Part shown: one piece after another, positions 43,360 through 54,487 of the stretch
Layout of the letters: each line of letters begins with the position of its first letter
Position numbering within the stretch: position 1 is the stretch's first letter
Origin: Parapristionchus giblindavisi
Taxonomy: Eukaryota; Nematoda; Chromadorea; Rhabditida; Diplogasteridae
NCBI GenBank assembly: GCA_943737045.1
Contig: CALSFV010000001.1
Span: 62,001-126,000 of the forward strand
Direction of reading: 5' to 3'
DNA length: 64,000 nucleotides
Notes under the pieces: model-generated
The model's database searches: none
Told to the model about the DNA's origin: nothing
Seen by the model: the letters and a program-made list of their open reading frames with translations, nothing else
Position numbers and translations under genes: made by a program

Positions 43360-44000
43360 GAGGGACTGGCTGGTTGTTTATATTGTATGAAAATTGGCGT
43401 GAGGGACATGAGAAATAGAAACATCTCGTATGCTAATCGGATAGGCACTCTCTTAATTCACATAGCATGCTTCAAACATATTACAGTCCCGCACGTTCGC
43501 GCTCCCTAAACGCGGCCCCCCGCGGCCCGCGGGGGGCCGCATCATGCCGCATCGATGAATAATTCTTTTTCAAACATTTCATTGCTTGTGATCGTTGCGT
43601 CATCAGATAATATTAATATCACCGCAGAAACGAAAATTTTTGGTTGAGTGTGGACAGCGTCACACAGCCAGCCGTGCCCCCGAAACGCGGCACGATGCGG
43701 CCCCCCGCGGCCCGCATCATGCCGCTTTTAGGGAGGGCGAACGTGCGACGCTGTCCACACTCAACCAAAAATTTTCGTTTCTGCGGTGATATCAATATTA
43801 ACTGATGATGCAACGATCACAAGCAATGAAATGTTTGAAAGAGAATTATTCATCGATGCGGCATGATGCGGCCCCCCCCCCCCCCGCGGGCCGCGGGGGG
43901 TCGCGTTCAGGGAGCGCGAACGTGCGGGACTGTATATCATGTCATTAGCAAATATGTCTTTCGGTGCGTTTGACAAATCTCCGTCATTCTTGTGAGGGCG
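43360..44000. mobile_element. MITE family 1 copy interrupted by a GC-rich palindrome
   Basis: GGCGTGAGGGACATGAGAAAT and CATGCTTCAAACATATT on the left continue as AGCAAATATGTCTTTCGGTG and GACAAATCTCCGTCATTC on the right, matching the order in the complete copy at 50,151-50,445. The interruption is the element at 43,483-43,933. Confidence 0.6.
43483..43933. mobile_element. 451-bp GC-rich nested palindrome (CAGTCCCGC termini)
   Basis: Termini ACAGTCCCGCACGTTCGCGC and its inverse ending GCGGGACTGT. The interior holds runs of GCGGCCCGCGGGGGGCCGC type and a second inverted repeat (CAGCGTC...GACGCTG around CCACACTCAACCAAAAATTT). The flanks are ATATT on the left and ATAT on the right at the break in MITE 1, so the target was probably ATAT. 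GC content is strikingly above the surroundings. Confidence 0.75.
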
Positions 44001-44009
44001 TTATGTCCA

Positions 44010-44860
44010 ATCCTGCAGTAACCCTATTGATCTTTGGTATGTGGTCTTTGTTTCGGATTGTCATATTTAGTTTGCACTGTGATTATTCTATTGTTCATTT
44101 CCCCTATGGTATATTAATGTTGTGTCATTCGTTGTATGTTAATATCATTGTTCAGCTAAAGCTGCCACTCCCCAACCGAAATCGCTTAAGCGACGGAACT
44201 CCATCACTCCCTTATTGCTTCATTCATTCATTATTCTTGATTTTAACTGATGGATAAATAAATAAATAAATAAAAATTATTTTCTGTCTAGGGCTCATCT
44301 CCTTGTAGAGCACGGATTCGTTTTCCTGCATTTCTTGTAGTGAAACTGATTTTGATAAAACGCTATGTTGATCTTTATTCTTTGGTCATTCGAATTTATG
44401 TGCTATCTGTCAGGATTGGGACCACAATATTCACTGAACACAGAGTTATGATACAATTCAGGGGTGTCGGAATTTTCCACTCATCAGATATGCTGTTCGT
44501 ACACTTTTTAAAACGAGCTTCAGAAAAATACAGCTGAGGAAATAATTTTCAATATAAGGGACAATCATCTATTTCTTACATTCGCCTCTTGCACGGTGCA
44601 TATCTTTCAGATAGTCTTCAGCGTAATGCTGAATTTTGAGGAGACGTGGGAAGCAGAGAAGAGATCAAGAAGTTTGATCGAGTGCCTCGAGGAGGCAGAT
44701 GCTAGTCGAGATATGTAAGGATGATCAATCTAAGATCACGAAGATGCTGGACTTGGCTGACATTGATGTCACTACTTTTCAGAAAGTTATGCCGAATAAG
44801 CCTATTTCATGCCGAAATATGCCGATAAAAATATAGTATGTCGTTATGACGAAAAACCTG
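44010..44860. other. AT-rich region with one exon-like frame
   Basis: At 44,611-44,718 a TTTCAG acceptor is followed by VFSVMLNFEETWEAEKRSRS and IECLEEADASRDM then a stop. The charged, helical composition suggests an old exon, but it has no recognised family or partner. A hAT-like right terminus (GCACAGCCCTG) lies at about 44,862-44,872 without a matching left end. Confidence 0.35.
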
Positions 44861-44898
44861 TGCATGCAGCACAGCCCTGGTATCTAGTATATACGATT

Positions 44899-45601
44899 TA
44901 GGGTGGCGAGAATGACTCTTCACTCACCAGTTCCCCTGGCAGTCTTGTGCAAGTACTCGCGAGAGAGGTCATTTACGACCTCTCTCTCGTCAAGTACTTG
45001 CAATGTGATCAGAAAAACACTGGTGAGCAGAAAAAAGCAATTCTTTTTTCGATTCACTTGGGTTTTCTCTAGTCAAAGTGGTCAAAATGTGCACATCTGA
45101 ATATTTTTGGAATCTACACACCAATAGCAATTCAACAAGCCTAAAATCGACTGTTAAAGTACACTTTTAAATTTCGTTGATTTGTCATGTTATGCATGCC
45201 ATAAATTCGGATCAGACTATGATAATATCATATATTTTTATTATGTTAGTACAGTAAACTCGAATTACAATTAAAACTCTTCTTCATCGTCTTCTGAGAG
45301 ACTCTCTAATTGATAGTATTCATTACATGAGAAATCAACGAAATTTAAAAGTGTACTTTGACAGTCGATTTTATGCTTGTTGAATAGCCACTGACATGTA
45401 GATTCCAAAAATATTCACATTTGCACATTTCGACCACTAAGAGCAGAGAAAACCCAAGTGAATCGAAAAAGAACTGTTTTTTCGACTCACTTGTGACCTC
45501 AGCGAACGGCTGCCAGGGGGAACGAGTGAGCAGTTAGAGAGACTGCTCACCAGTTGGAGGGAGGCAAAACAGGTGAGTGAAGAGTCATTCTCGCCACCCT
45601 A
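44899..45601. mobile_element. 703-bp TIR element with 8-bp duplication
   Basis: Termini TAGGGTGGCGAGAATGACTC and its inverse ending CGCCACCCTA, flanked by ATACGATT at 44,891-44,898 and 45,602-45,609. The interior is a diverged palindrome (AAAACCCAAGTGAATCGAAA and its inverse). The 8-bp duplication suggests hAT. Confidence 0.85.
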
Positions 45602-45686
45602 ATACGATTGGGTTACTAACCAATTTAATTAAACCAACACATCATGGTTGTATTCCTTGTTCCGTACATTGGCTTAAAAGAACAAC

Positions 45687-45902
45687 TTGACTGCTTTCCT
45701 GGACCTAAAGTTGCAAAAAAACAGAACAAAGTGTCGTATGCGAAGTGAAACTAAAATTTTAGAAAAAACTGAAAAACTTTATTCTGGGATTCTTGAAGAA
45801 AGATTGTTGATAGAGATTCCTGAAAGAAGATTGTTCGATAGTTTACAGCAAGATAACCAAGATATCTGGGAAGGTGCACGGAAGGTCGATGCTTGGCGTT
45901 GA
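45687..45902 (+). other. Small charged ORF, unrecognised
   Basis: 72 codons ending KVDAWR, rich in Glu, Lys and Arg (EKTEKLYSGILEERLLIEIP). No signal peptide, domain, splice partner or paralogue in the window. It ends next to a decayed family promoter. It could be an old exon or chance. Confidence 0.2.
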
Positions 45903-45990
45903 CCTAGAATTGATTACATATCAATCACAAATATAGTCGTTCCCGATCTTTTATTTATATCTTTCATCTCTTCATCTCTATTCTATATTA

Positions 45991-46406
45991 CAGGGATGTA
46001 CATTTTACGTTTTACGATTTTACTAATTTTACTAAAATATTTACGATGAAAAGTTTTACGAAAAGTGGAAAATTCAACGAAACGAAAAAAATGGCAGAAA
46101 AACTGGAAAATTGGTGAAATATTTCCAAAAAAATGGCCAAAATCATTTTTGGGATGAAGTCCCGCAAATATTTTCATGAGCTGTAACTTCTTGCTTATCA
46201 CCTGGTATAAGATAGTAGAGAGTAGTTAGATATTTGCATGGATATTCGCATATCTGTTCATCACGAATTGAATTTGATTGTGAGACAATTTATTATGATT
46301 TTACGCTTTAGAAATTTTACGAAAATTTTACGAATTTCACGAGAAAAAAGTGGTAAAACTACGTTTTACGAAAATTTTACGAAAAAAAAATTTATGCACA
46401 TCCCTG
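45991..46406. mobile_element. 416-bp hAT-like MITE
   Basis: Termini CAGGGATGTACATTTTACG and ATTTATGCACATCCCTG, flanked by CTATATTA and CTATATAA (seven of eight match). The interior is AT-rich with many TTTACGAAAATTTTACG words. It splits the promoter relic of 45,890-46,560. Confidence 0.75.
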
Positions 46407-46864
46407 CTATATAACCCCCCCCCCCCTTCAGATTCGGTTTCTCGGTATTCTTCCTTTTCCATGAGCCATCAAACAATTCATTAACAATGGAAAAGCTACA
46501 GTTTCATCTGGTCAAACTTTTACAGCAGTGGAAAAACATCTGACTAATCAATGAATAGTCGCGTGTTTCAAAACGCACATGTTCGCCTATAATATCAACA
46601 AAAAAAACTTTCATTATTCTAGTGATAAATAAGTTGAATCATAGGAAATAAAGAATGCACGTTATGTATAATATCTTTTGTTATTTTTCTAATTGAACTT
46701 AGAGAAGAAGAGACGAAGAGATAAAAAAGATCTTTACCAACCATAGATTTATATAAAAGAGTATCATAGTCATAAGAGAAATCATATCATCATAGTTGTC
46801 CTTTTCTCTCGGATTCGATCTTGGTTTTCATAAATCATTCACAAATGATTGCATATTTCAGATA

Positions 46865-47288
46865 ATGTACAGAACGTTATCGCTTTAACAGCGCTCGCTC
46901 TTGCTTTCCCGGTAGAAGCTGTAGGACAGCACACAAATGCTGTTGGACAGCCTTCTGAACCCATTTCTACAGCAAGTGTATTTTCATAAATACAGTTTCG
47001 TTGATCCGTCTGTTTTTTATAGAAAAGTTATTCAATTCTAAAACAATCATGACCCCATCGTAAAAATATAACGAACGATTTTGAATCGTGGTTGATTTCA
47101 GTTGAATGCAATCGAACATGATGAGAGTATCACATATTCTGAAGCAAAGCAGAAGATCAGAGATGATTTTAGTGGATTGTTCCCGGGAATAAGAGGCTCC
47201 TAGGGGGCATGGAGGGCCCAAAGGTTTCGGCAACTCAGAAAGCTTTGGACTCGATCATTTCGGAAACCCTGGAGGACATACAAATTGA
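46865..47288 (+). pseudogene. SXP/RAL-2-like pseudogene D
   Basis: TATAAAAG at 46,752 and TTTCAG before the ATG are kept. A deletion in the signal peptide region gives an early TAA. Exon 1 is then fused directly to the end of exon 4 (GCTGTTGGACAGCCTTCTGA), with exons 2 and 3 missing. The donor after it is GCAAGT where the family has GTAAGT. The last exon has lost most of the glycine-rich repeats and contains a stop (GGCTCCTAGG), and the end reads FGNPGGHTN as in gene F. A second, older 3' remnant lies at about 47,441-47,490. It is the closest relative of gene F on the other side of the inverted duplication. Confidence 0.8.
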
Positions 47289-47855
47289 TTAGTTTACAAT
47301 GCTTCATCACATTTTTATGGAATGATTTACTCGCAATATCACTTTTTTTATCGAATGATAAATAAAATGTCTAGTTTTCGGTTTCATGCCAATATAATGA
47401 GGATGAATATCGGATATTATAACTCTTTTGCTAATCAGAAACATTTGATGCCGTTGAAATCGGAGGTTGTGGAGGACATAAGTATTTATTAGTATATGAT
47501 ACTATCACATTTTGCATTATTATTATTATTATTATTACTTTATTAGAATGTAGACGAATTCACTTTGGATACAGACATGGTTCTTTTACGATTGACATTA
47601 CCGTAGATACATGATAATTGTGAACGAAAGGCACGTCTGTATTCAGAACTGAAACGCATTGTTGTTAGGTAGAATCAAGGGTATGTACAATGAAAAATCA
47701 CTAGCAAAGTGTCTTGGCTGATTTATTTCCTCATAGGTAGCATTCTCTTATACGTTAACGAGTTGTGTCTAAATTCCTTATCTACGAAGGAAGAATTCCC
47801 TACAGATACTTTGCTAGGGAATCATTCCCTTTCAGATATGAGACTTTTCAATGAT

Positions 47856-50562
47856 CTATGAAACGAACCACCTTGTCAAGTAGTAAACAACATAGTTAGA
47901 AACAAGTGACATGTTCACCGGAACTCCGATCCATAGATCCATTTGTATGAGCATTGGGAAGTCGGGATTCTTAAAGCAATACACCAAGCTAATTCAAAAC
48001 TCCTCGCGCCGGCAACACTCTCTCGCATTCTTTGTCTACGAGAGAGCGTTGCCAGAACGGAGGTTCAAATTCGCTTGGGGTATTCCTTTAAGAGGATGGA
48101 TTTATCTGAGTAATAAGAAATAGAGTTACTTGGATCGTGGCGAATAGAATTTGAGCGAGCGAAAAAGTTCCAACATAGCCAAGGAGAACCGTTAGAAAAA
48201 TAATGGAAAGAGTTCGGAATATACGGCGTTCTTTCTTTTGCTCCGCTATAATCAAATACAATCAATATGAATCGATCAAACACTCACAGTGAATTGTCTC
48301 ATTGTCACAAGGATCGATTCGCCACTTCAAGTTTCTCAAATACAATTTCTCCCTCGCTTTTAGCAATACCGTGTTTCTCAAATGTGACTGAGTACATAAC
48401 TGTCTGATATTTAAGAAACTTGAATCGGAGACAATTCGCTTTGAGTGAAAGGTCTCTTACTTTGTCCTCTCAATTTCAGTGCAACTATGATATATGCAAT
48501 AGCCGATGTGAGACAAACGGTCAATGAGACATTCCACCATTCTTGTTTTGCTTCTCCCATATAACTAGCAGGTATCATGCACAGTAGATCTCTGATTATG
48601 GTATTGATTATTGTCCTTATAAAATGTACTTGCATAAAAAATGTCAAATATGTGGTAAATAAATGTGTAAAGACATAAAACTCGGAACCAAATATTCGCC
48701 TCTCTTGCCTAATTCTCTATTACCTCTTCACTTCATCACACCTGACCGTCGTTGCACTAATTTGGTATTTAAAAGAGTACATAGTTTCTGAACTGTGCAA
48801 AACTAGAAATAGTCAATGAGGCCACTCGCGTACAAATAATTCAAGGGATTTTCATACGACACTTATGAAGCTCATTTTTCAACACTCACGTATCCAATAT
48901 ATTGACAAAGATCAGATGCAAATGATAACACACGTAGACGGCAACAATTAGACAGTGTAGACACAGATAGAGGCAGTTGTTCTTCCTACCGTAACTGTAA
49001 CAAAGATATTTATGCGGTCCTCAGGGGACTGACTATCTACACATACGCAAAGGGAAAGAAACATGCGTATAATCGATCAATTCCAATTGAGAGAACCAAG
49101 AATGTTCCACCGTTCTGTCCGATCATAGGAAGCAACTGAATGCCATTGATTTCTACAGAGTAAATATTTATGTCGTCGCCATTGGAGGACCCTAATGGCG
49201 ACTCAGCTGAAATGTAGAAAAATGTAAAATGTTTCTGCTTTTTGTGTGTGTTTATCTAAATATAATCTGTTCTACCAAGGAGTTTTCTTTTAAAAATCCT
49301 TATATGAATTCGACATTTCTGTATAATGAACTTTTAGGGAAAATGCCTCCGAACTAATTTCACTCTCCACTCTAGCTCTCCCACAGCACTTTTTGTGTGC
49401 TAAAATAACTAAAAAGTGTTAAATATAACACTTCACAGGTCTTATGTGCTGTGGGTTACACCTCTTTTCTCTGTGTGTCTCCTAGAGAAACAATGCGATA
49501 AAGCATTGTCAGAGCGGAGAGCTTCTTATTAGAGGCGAGTGTTACTTTAATTGTTTTCTCTCAAAGTGTACTAATACAAAACAGTATTATGAACTAAGTT
49601 ATTTTGTCTGTAATCTTAATCTCATTTTATTAGATTTTTATTTTGTAACGTTCTTTAATGGTTATGATCGAATATATTCTTTTTGTTAATCAGAATAAGA
49701 TCTCTTGTTAGCATGAGGCAATGTTTCAGCCCATTCCAACGTGCTTATCTCCAAATTTGATGAAAAACTAATACAAAATAAAATAAATAAGTCAAAGAAA
49801 CTGTTGCAAACCTCAAGCCATACACAAACGAGAGAATTTTCGAATAGTTGACCAGTTATGAAATCTTTCAAGAATGGAATATGTCCACACAAATGAAGAG
49901 CGTCACAGAAAGCACTCAACGCTATGAGATAATTACAAGAACTTCGGAGTCGACTAAAAAATATGGAATGAATTATGACAAAAAAAATGCCAGAATTCAT
50001 GACGTCAACAGGGAGGGAGTCTTGAAAACAAGACTCCCTGAAATTTGCTTTAAAGCCCCGGTAATTTGGAACTTTCCGCTTTGGTAATTCTCGCTCGCTT
50101 CTTTTGTCTGCGAGAGAACGTTTCAAATTGGCTCGGGGAGTGCCTTTAAAGAAGGAGACCCTTGAGTTGAAATGACTGACTCCCGCTACGATTAACATGG
50201 GATAGAATGTTAATATTGTATGGAAATTAGCGCAAGTGACAATGGGAAAGTGAGAGAGTCAAGTATGCAAATCGGATAGGCACAATCGACTTGCCTGAAA
50301 AGTTGTATTTTCAATGCGCATAACAAGCTTCAAACATATAATCAAGCAATATGAAATATGTCGTTCGGTTCGTGTCATAAATCTCTATAATTCTGCCCGA
50401 ACAGTCTTGTTACGAAAAAACTCGAGGGTCTCCATCTTTAAAAACTTACGAATTCCTAGACGTAGCGATTATAATTAAAACATTTGTGGTTATTCCAAAT
50501 GAAGCAATAATTCCATAGAAAGCGAAGAGACAGTAAGTTTCTCTGAGCAATTCATATGCCAT
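47856..50562 (-). CDS. Srsx-type chemoreceptor GPCR (intact)
   Basis: Seven exons: 50,450-50,562, 49,812-49,953, 49,041-49,135, 48,890-48,994, 48,461-48,591, 48,130-48,245 and 47,856-47,969. They join without stops to 271 residues. Seven hydrophobic segments are present. Diagnostic stretches are FGITTNVLIIIATSRN (helix 1), LRSSCNYLIALSAFCDALH (loop 1 and helix 2), LLPMIGQNGGTFLVLSIGID followed by RLYA (helix 3 with IDRLY in the DRY position, residues 104-108), and the last helix ending SNYVVYYL. These fit the nematode Srsx family of class A receptors, expressed typically in sensory neurons. Intron 1 carries two MITEs and the last intron a hairpin MITE. The short C-terminus (TRWFVS) is unusual, since many receptors have a longer tail. 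The ligand cannot be inferred. Confidence 0.8.
47990..48095. mobile_element. Hairpin MITE family 2 copy in last intron of the srsx gene
   Basis: About 105 bases with CTCTCGCATTCTTTGTCTAC / GAGAGAGCGTTGCC at its centre and GGTATTCCTTTAAG at one end. Related copies: 24,495-24,610 (mirrored at 26,255-26,365), 50,051-50,152, 52,268-52,480, 55,163-55,264, 58,190-58,305, 58,785-58,915 and 59,430-59,551. Most lie in introns or flanks of the receptor copies. Confidence 0.6.
50051..50152. mobile_element. Hairpin MITE family 2 copy next to MITE 1
   Basis: Starts TTTAAAGCCCCGGTAATTTG and ends CGGGGAGTGCCTTTAAAG. The shared TTTAAAG joins it directly to the MITE 1 copy, so the two lie head to tail at one TTTAAA site. 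The copy at 55,163-55,264 occupies the equivalent intron of the pseudogene, so this insertion predates the duplication. Confidence 0.65.
50151..50445 (+). mobile_element. MITE family 1, most complete copy
   Basis: TTTAAAGAAGGAGACCCTTGAG at one end and CTCGAGGGTCTCCATCTTTAAA at the other. It sits in intron 1 of the srsx gene and begins directly beside the exon 1 donor. The equivalent intron of the pseudogene at 55,152-55,359 lacks it, so this insertion came after the duplication. Confidence 0.75.
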
Positions 50563-51000
50563 ATCTGAATGAAGTAGATCGAGAGAGAAAAAAAGTGTTA
50601 TCCACGGAGCATAAGTACTGTGAAGTGTTATATCTAACACTTTTCGTACACAATTAATAAATATATTACTTCACAGGTCTTATGCTCGAATAACACTTTT
50701 TTCTATGTGTGTAAGGGAGTCATACTACCTTCATGCGCTAATTGCTGTTTTCGCATGCAACAATCACACAATACCACGCTACCGATGGAAAAAACTATTA
50801 ATAACAAAAGCACCGACATAAATATTTATTTCCGGTACATATGAAATATATCGGGGATGCGAGCAATGTACACTTAGTAAACATCGAATACCGTTTTTGA
50901 GTCTGAGTAGAGAGTTCTATTTCGAATTTAAATATCACCACATATCGATATTATTGGCACTGTTGTAGTCATAAAATTCATTACTTCTTATTCACGTTAC

Positions 51001-51215
51001 ACCGGTATTTTTTACTCCCGGGGCACACCGTTCAATCCCGTGGTGTACGCCGTGGGGTACACCGCAGGGTAGCGCTTTTAGACGGGGCACCCCGCGAGCA
51101 GTGGCATCTTGACGGGGTGCCCCGCGAGGTAGAAAACGGCGTGCCCCGTGAGGTGGGAGGGACGGTGTTCCCCGCGATACTTGGCCTCTCAACGGTGTGC
51201 CCCGCGACGAAAAAT
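51001..51215. repeat. GC-rich degenerate minisatellite
   Basis: Six to eight degenerate units containing a GGGGCACCCCG or CGGGGTGCCCCGCG dyad, spaced about 25-30 bases apart. GC content is far above the flanks. The long frames across it are repeat artefacts. Confidence 0.6.
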
Positions 51216-51373
51216 ACTGTCAGAATGGTGGACGAGATCTTAGCCGCTACATTATGGAGCTTGTTTCGTATACATTTCCGCAGCATACAAGCATAATAAG
51301 TTCTGTGACTAGTCACTATTTAATTTGCAATTTAATTCACAATACATAACTATGTACGATTGTTTCACAGTAA

Positions 51374-51640
51374 GTTAAAGAAGGAGAACCTCGAGTTTTT
51401 GTCACTACTATCCAACTATACATAGATCACATCTTCCAGAATACAAAAACATTTTTTTCCTAAAAGTATACAGTTTTCTCTAAAATACCGAGCTGAAACT
51501 TCATTGCTGTGTCAGGGATAGGCGCGATTTTTTTGAAAGATAATTAATAGAAAATAACAAACAGGGATCGAATCCGCGTGATGCGTATTAAAGCTCTGCT
51601 TTTAAATAGGTAGAAACCACTGAGCTGCACGTGCTACGTT
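51374..51640 (-). repeat. SINE-like repeat with tRNA-derived head
   Basis: Same family as the copies in the large foldback: GATCACATCTTCCAGAATAC is shared. The minus-strand head has B-box GGATTCGATCCC and a TGAGC..AGTGGTTT A-box side. It is diverged by a few percent to tens of percent from the foldback copies. Confidence 0.65.
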
Positions 51641-51649
51641 GGACTTGAA

Positions 51650-53300
51650 TCTAGCAAAGAATAGAATGCCAGATCGATTGCCCCCCCCCCCCCCTTTTTT
51701 CGTCATAGTAGTAGCAAGCTCTCCTGGATCTCCTTCTGTGTTACATTTGGCAAAAGTGGCTGCGGCGTAATGTGCTATTCGGCGATGGGCCCGTCAACTG
51801 GACCTTTGTAGAGCTCTTGAACGGAAATTTGGCATGCCGTAGGGAGTACAAACCTGGCTTTTTGCCAAATTTGGATCAATACTAGTGCTTCCGAACATTT
51901 CTTTTAATCGTTTTCAGCGTAATGTGGTGTTACATTTTCAAAACGGGCGCACGCCGTCCTTCGAAATAGTGTTACATTCGGAAACGTCAACGTCAACTTT
52001 GATTTTGAAGTATTTTGGGTCCCAAGCGGAAAACCCTTATTGTCAATTGGGATACGGTAAGAAGTTACCGTATCCATGGATCAATAATGGCTGACTACCG
52101 TAACCTTTTACAGTAATTTCATGATCCATCAGGGTTTTCCACTCGAGACCGAAAACACTTCAAATTTCAAGTTGACGGAGACGTTTTGAAAATGTAACAC
52201 CACATAACGTTTGAATCAATAATCAAGATCTAATGTATACTTGAATAAATATGAGATAAAGGCACATCTCGAGCTAATTTAAAGGGAACGTTGCCTCTCT
52301 CAATGGTATCTTCATTTGTGCACACTATTTCTTTGTTCTCTATCAACAAGAACGAATTGCGCGTCGAAGAGACCATTGAGAGTGGTTACGCCCCCTTTAA
52401 CTCTCCGCTCTGGCCACACTTTCTCGTTGACAATAAAAACGAGAGAGCATTTCACATGTCTCGTGTATTGTGGAGTATAGTTTTTCTCTGTGTGTAAGAG
52501 AGATCTTGGGAAGTTTCGACTCATTTTTTATATTGTTGTAAGTGTAGGCACCATACACCATATTGACATCGTATTCTGACGAGTTTCACACTGGCATCAA
52601 CATTAGAAAATACACCAACGCTAAATCGTTGAGAATTTTGTTCTCTGGAATAAATGCATGATTTTTGTAAGCTGTCTCTCTATGACGTTTAAGAAATATA
52701 TTAACATACTTGTATTTATTTTCTAAACGTATTATAAATACATAAGCACTGCATTGATGACGATTTGATAGATTTGAACAGGGCCTGTGGGAGGATGTGA
52801 TATGCTTTTGTTATAATAATAATGATGATTTATCGATTCTTGAACAAGAGAATGCAATTATCTTGTTCAAGAATTCTGTAAATAATAAATATTGAATAAA
52901 ATAGGAAAAACTACGAAAATGCTTATTGGAACGGACTCTACAGAATGATCCCTCTCTAAGACGATATGTGTATTTATTTATTTATTTCTTTATTCCATCA
53001 AATATAATAATAAAAGGTGATATGTATAGGATCAGAAGAGGGATAGATGGATTTCCGATATGGGATATGTACATTGGAAATCAGCGGGGAAAAACAAACA
53101 AAGAACAAGGAAGATATTTCGTACATAAAGTTGTGAATAAATCAAGTTAAATGTTAAAAAAATATTCATCCACCTCATTGTCACCATTATATCAAAAACA
53201 CTTGACATGAAACAGAAAATCGGTCATTTTCTTTATCATGAGTCCAACAAAGTGATATTGTGATTAAATCATTACATACAATATGTGATATAGTATTGTA
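51650..53300. other. Intergenic, transposon-rich, no gene recognised
   Basis: Contains a poly-C run at 51,681-51,694 and a palindromic element at about 51,760-52,210. In that element AAGTAATGTGGTGTTACATT-type words are inverted and GTTACCGTATCCATGGATCA is followed by TGACTACCGTAACC. A hairpin MITE lies at 52,268-52,480 and a (TTTA)n-like tract near 52,970. The last 150 bases resemble family-gene 3' flank. Confidence 0.5.
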
Positions 53301-53306
53301 TACTAA

Positions 53307-54375
53307 TCAATACTTATGTCCTCCACGACCTCCGATTTGAATGACTTCAACGCTTTCTGAGTCACCGAAACCTTTGAATCCTTTCTGTCCACCTCTTCCT
53401 CCAAATCCTCCAAATCCATCCTTTCCTCCAGGTCCTCTCGGTCCTTTAGGACCTGGATTGGGACCAGCAGCGAGAACCAAATTTCTTAGTTCAGGAGAAA
53501 ATCCATCAATCGTATCTCTGATCTTCTGCATTGTCTCAGAAGGTGTCATACTCTCATCATCTTCGATTGCATTCAACTGAAATTAAATATTATTATACAA
53601 ATACGACCAACTCAATTGGATTAATCTATTCATTAAAAGCATCGACTAACTGTAGAAATGGCATCAGCAAGCTGTCCAACAGCATTTGTAATGTTCTGTC
53701 TTCGCTCGGCCTTTTCATTTTCCATTTCATTTTCGAAAGCTGTCACTTGTTCCTGAAACGGTTTTATAATAGTCACTCATGCTTTATCGATTTTCACTAG
53801 AGGGATGTTATGTTATCATATGAACAGCTTACTGGGAAAACTTTGAAATGTCTTCCCCATTTGAGGACAAACACATTTTGTATCTTCCCGCTCGAAAACG
53901 AAGCATTTTTTTCCGAAACGAATCGATTCTAGCCATATTGTACAACTCACCGACACTGAATTTGTTGTTGCCCACTCTCCGACCTTGGTCTTGATTTCAC
54001 CTTTGGTTAAGTTACGATCCTGAAATATTCTCAGTGAAAACTATTCCTGAAATGTTTTGGGTACAAACCGTTTTAATAACTAAAATATGCAAAGACTTAC
54101 ATTGAATATGTTGAAAAAGTCTTGACGAGCAGATTGGGTAACATTCTGAAGGAAAGGAGGAGGTGGAGGACCACGAGAATGACCTGAAGATGAAAAGAGT
54201 TCAAATGAAAATAGAACTAGAGTGCACAATGTTATGGTGAGAGAGTTGAAATGCTATGATTCCTTTAATTATATATTATATTAATACCTCCTCTACCGCC
54301 ATGGCCTCCGTGACCTCCAGGGAAAGCTAGACTAAACGCTGCTAAAGACACGAATACGATAACGATTCTACACAT
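53307..54375 (-). CDS. SXP/RAL-2-like secreted protein, copy E (intact)
   Basis: Exons 54,288-54,375, 54,101-54,183, 53,951-54,019, 53,651-53,752 and 53,307-53,576 (lengths 88, 83, 69, 102, 270) join to 203 residues. Exons 1-4 have exactly the lengths of gene C. Signal peptide MCRIVIVFVSLAAFSLA, GGHGGHGGRGG, SRGPPPPPFLQN, core DRNLTKGEIKTKVGEW and EQVTAFENEMENEKAERRQN, SPELRNLVLAAGP, then a tail with fewer FGGKGG units than A or C, ending GGRGGHKY. The TATA box is at 54,480-54,487 and TTTTTCAG is near the ATG. It is transcribed away from the srsx pseudogene. The tail length differences among A, C and E come from gain or loss of 15- to 18-base glycine units. Confidence 0.85.
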
Positions 54376-54479
54376 TATCTGAAAAATTCAATCATTTGCA
54401 ACTGAGTCATCACAAAAACAAGACAAAATCCGAGAGAAACGGAAAAATATGAGTTGATTCCTATTATGCGTATGGTACT

Positions 54480-54487
54480 CTTTTATA
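54480..54487 (-). promoter_or_regulatory. TATA box of family gene E
   Basis: TATAAAAG on the minus strand, 105 bases before the ATG, followed upstream by TTGTTGGTCCAGATCTTTTAT, the inverse of the AAAGATCTGGACCAACCA block of genes A and C. Confidence 0.75.

Larger units (their letters stand above)
46700..50650. repeat. Left arm of inverted segmental duplication
   Basis: Pseudogene D plus the srsx gene correspond, in inverse order, to the srsx pseudogene (55.1-59.7 kb) and gene F (63.5-64 kb). Non-coding blocks, such as CTTTTACGATTGACATT (47,586) and TCTCATATCTGAAAGGGAAT (inverse at about 47,830), match too. Differences in the right arm are mainly transposon insertions. Confidence 0.75.

Noticed and set aside
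51032..51316. Arg/Pro-rich frames in the GC-rich block
   Set aside because: They arise from the minisatellite and lack splice sites or paralogues.
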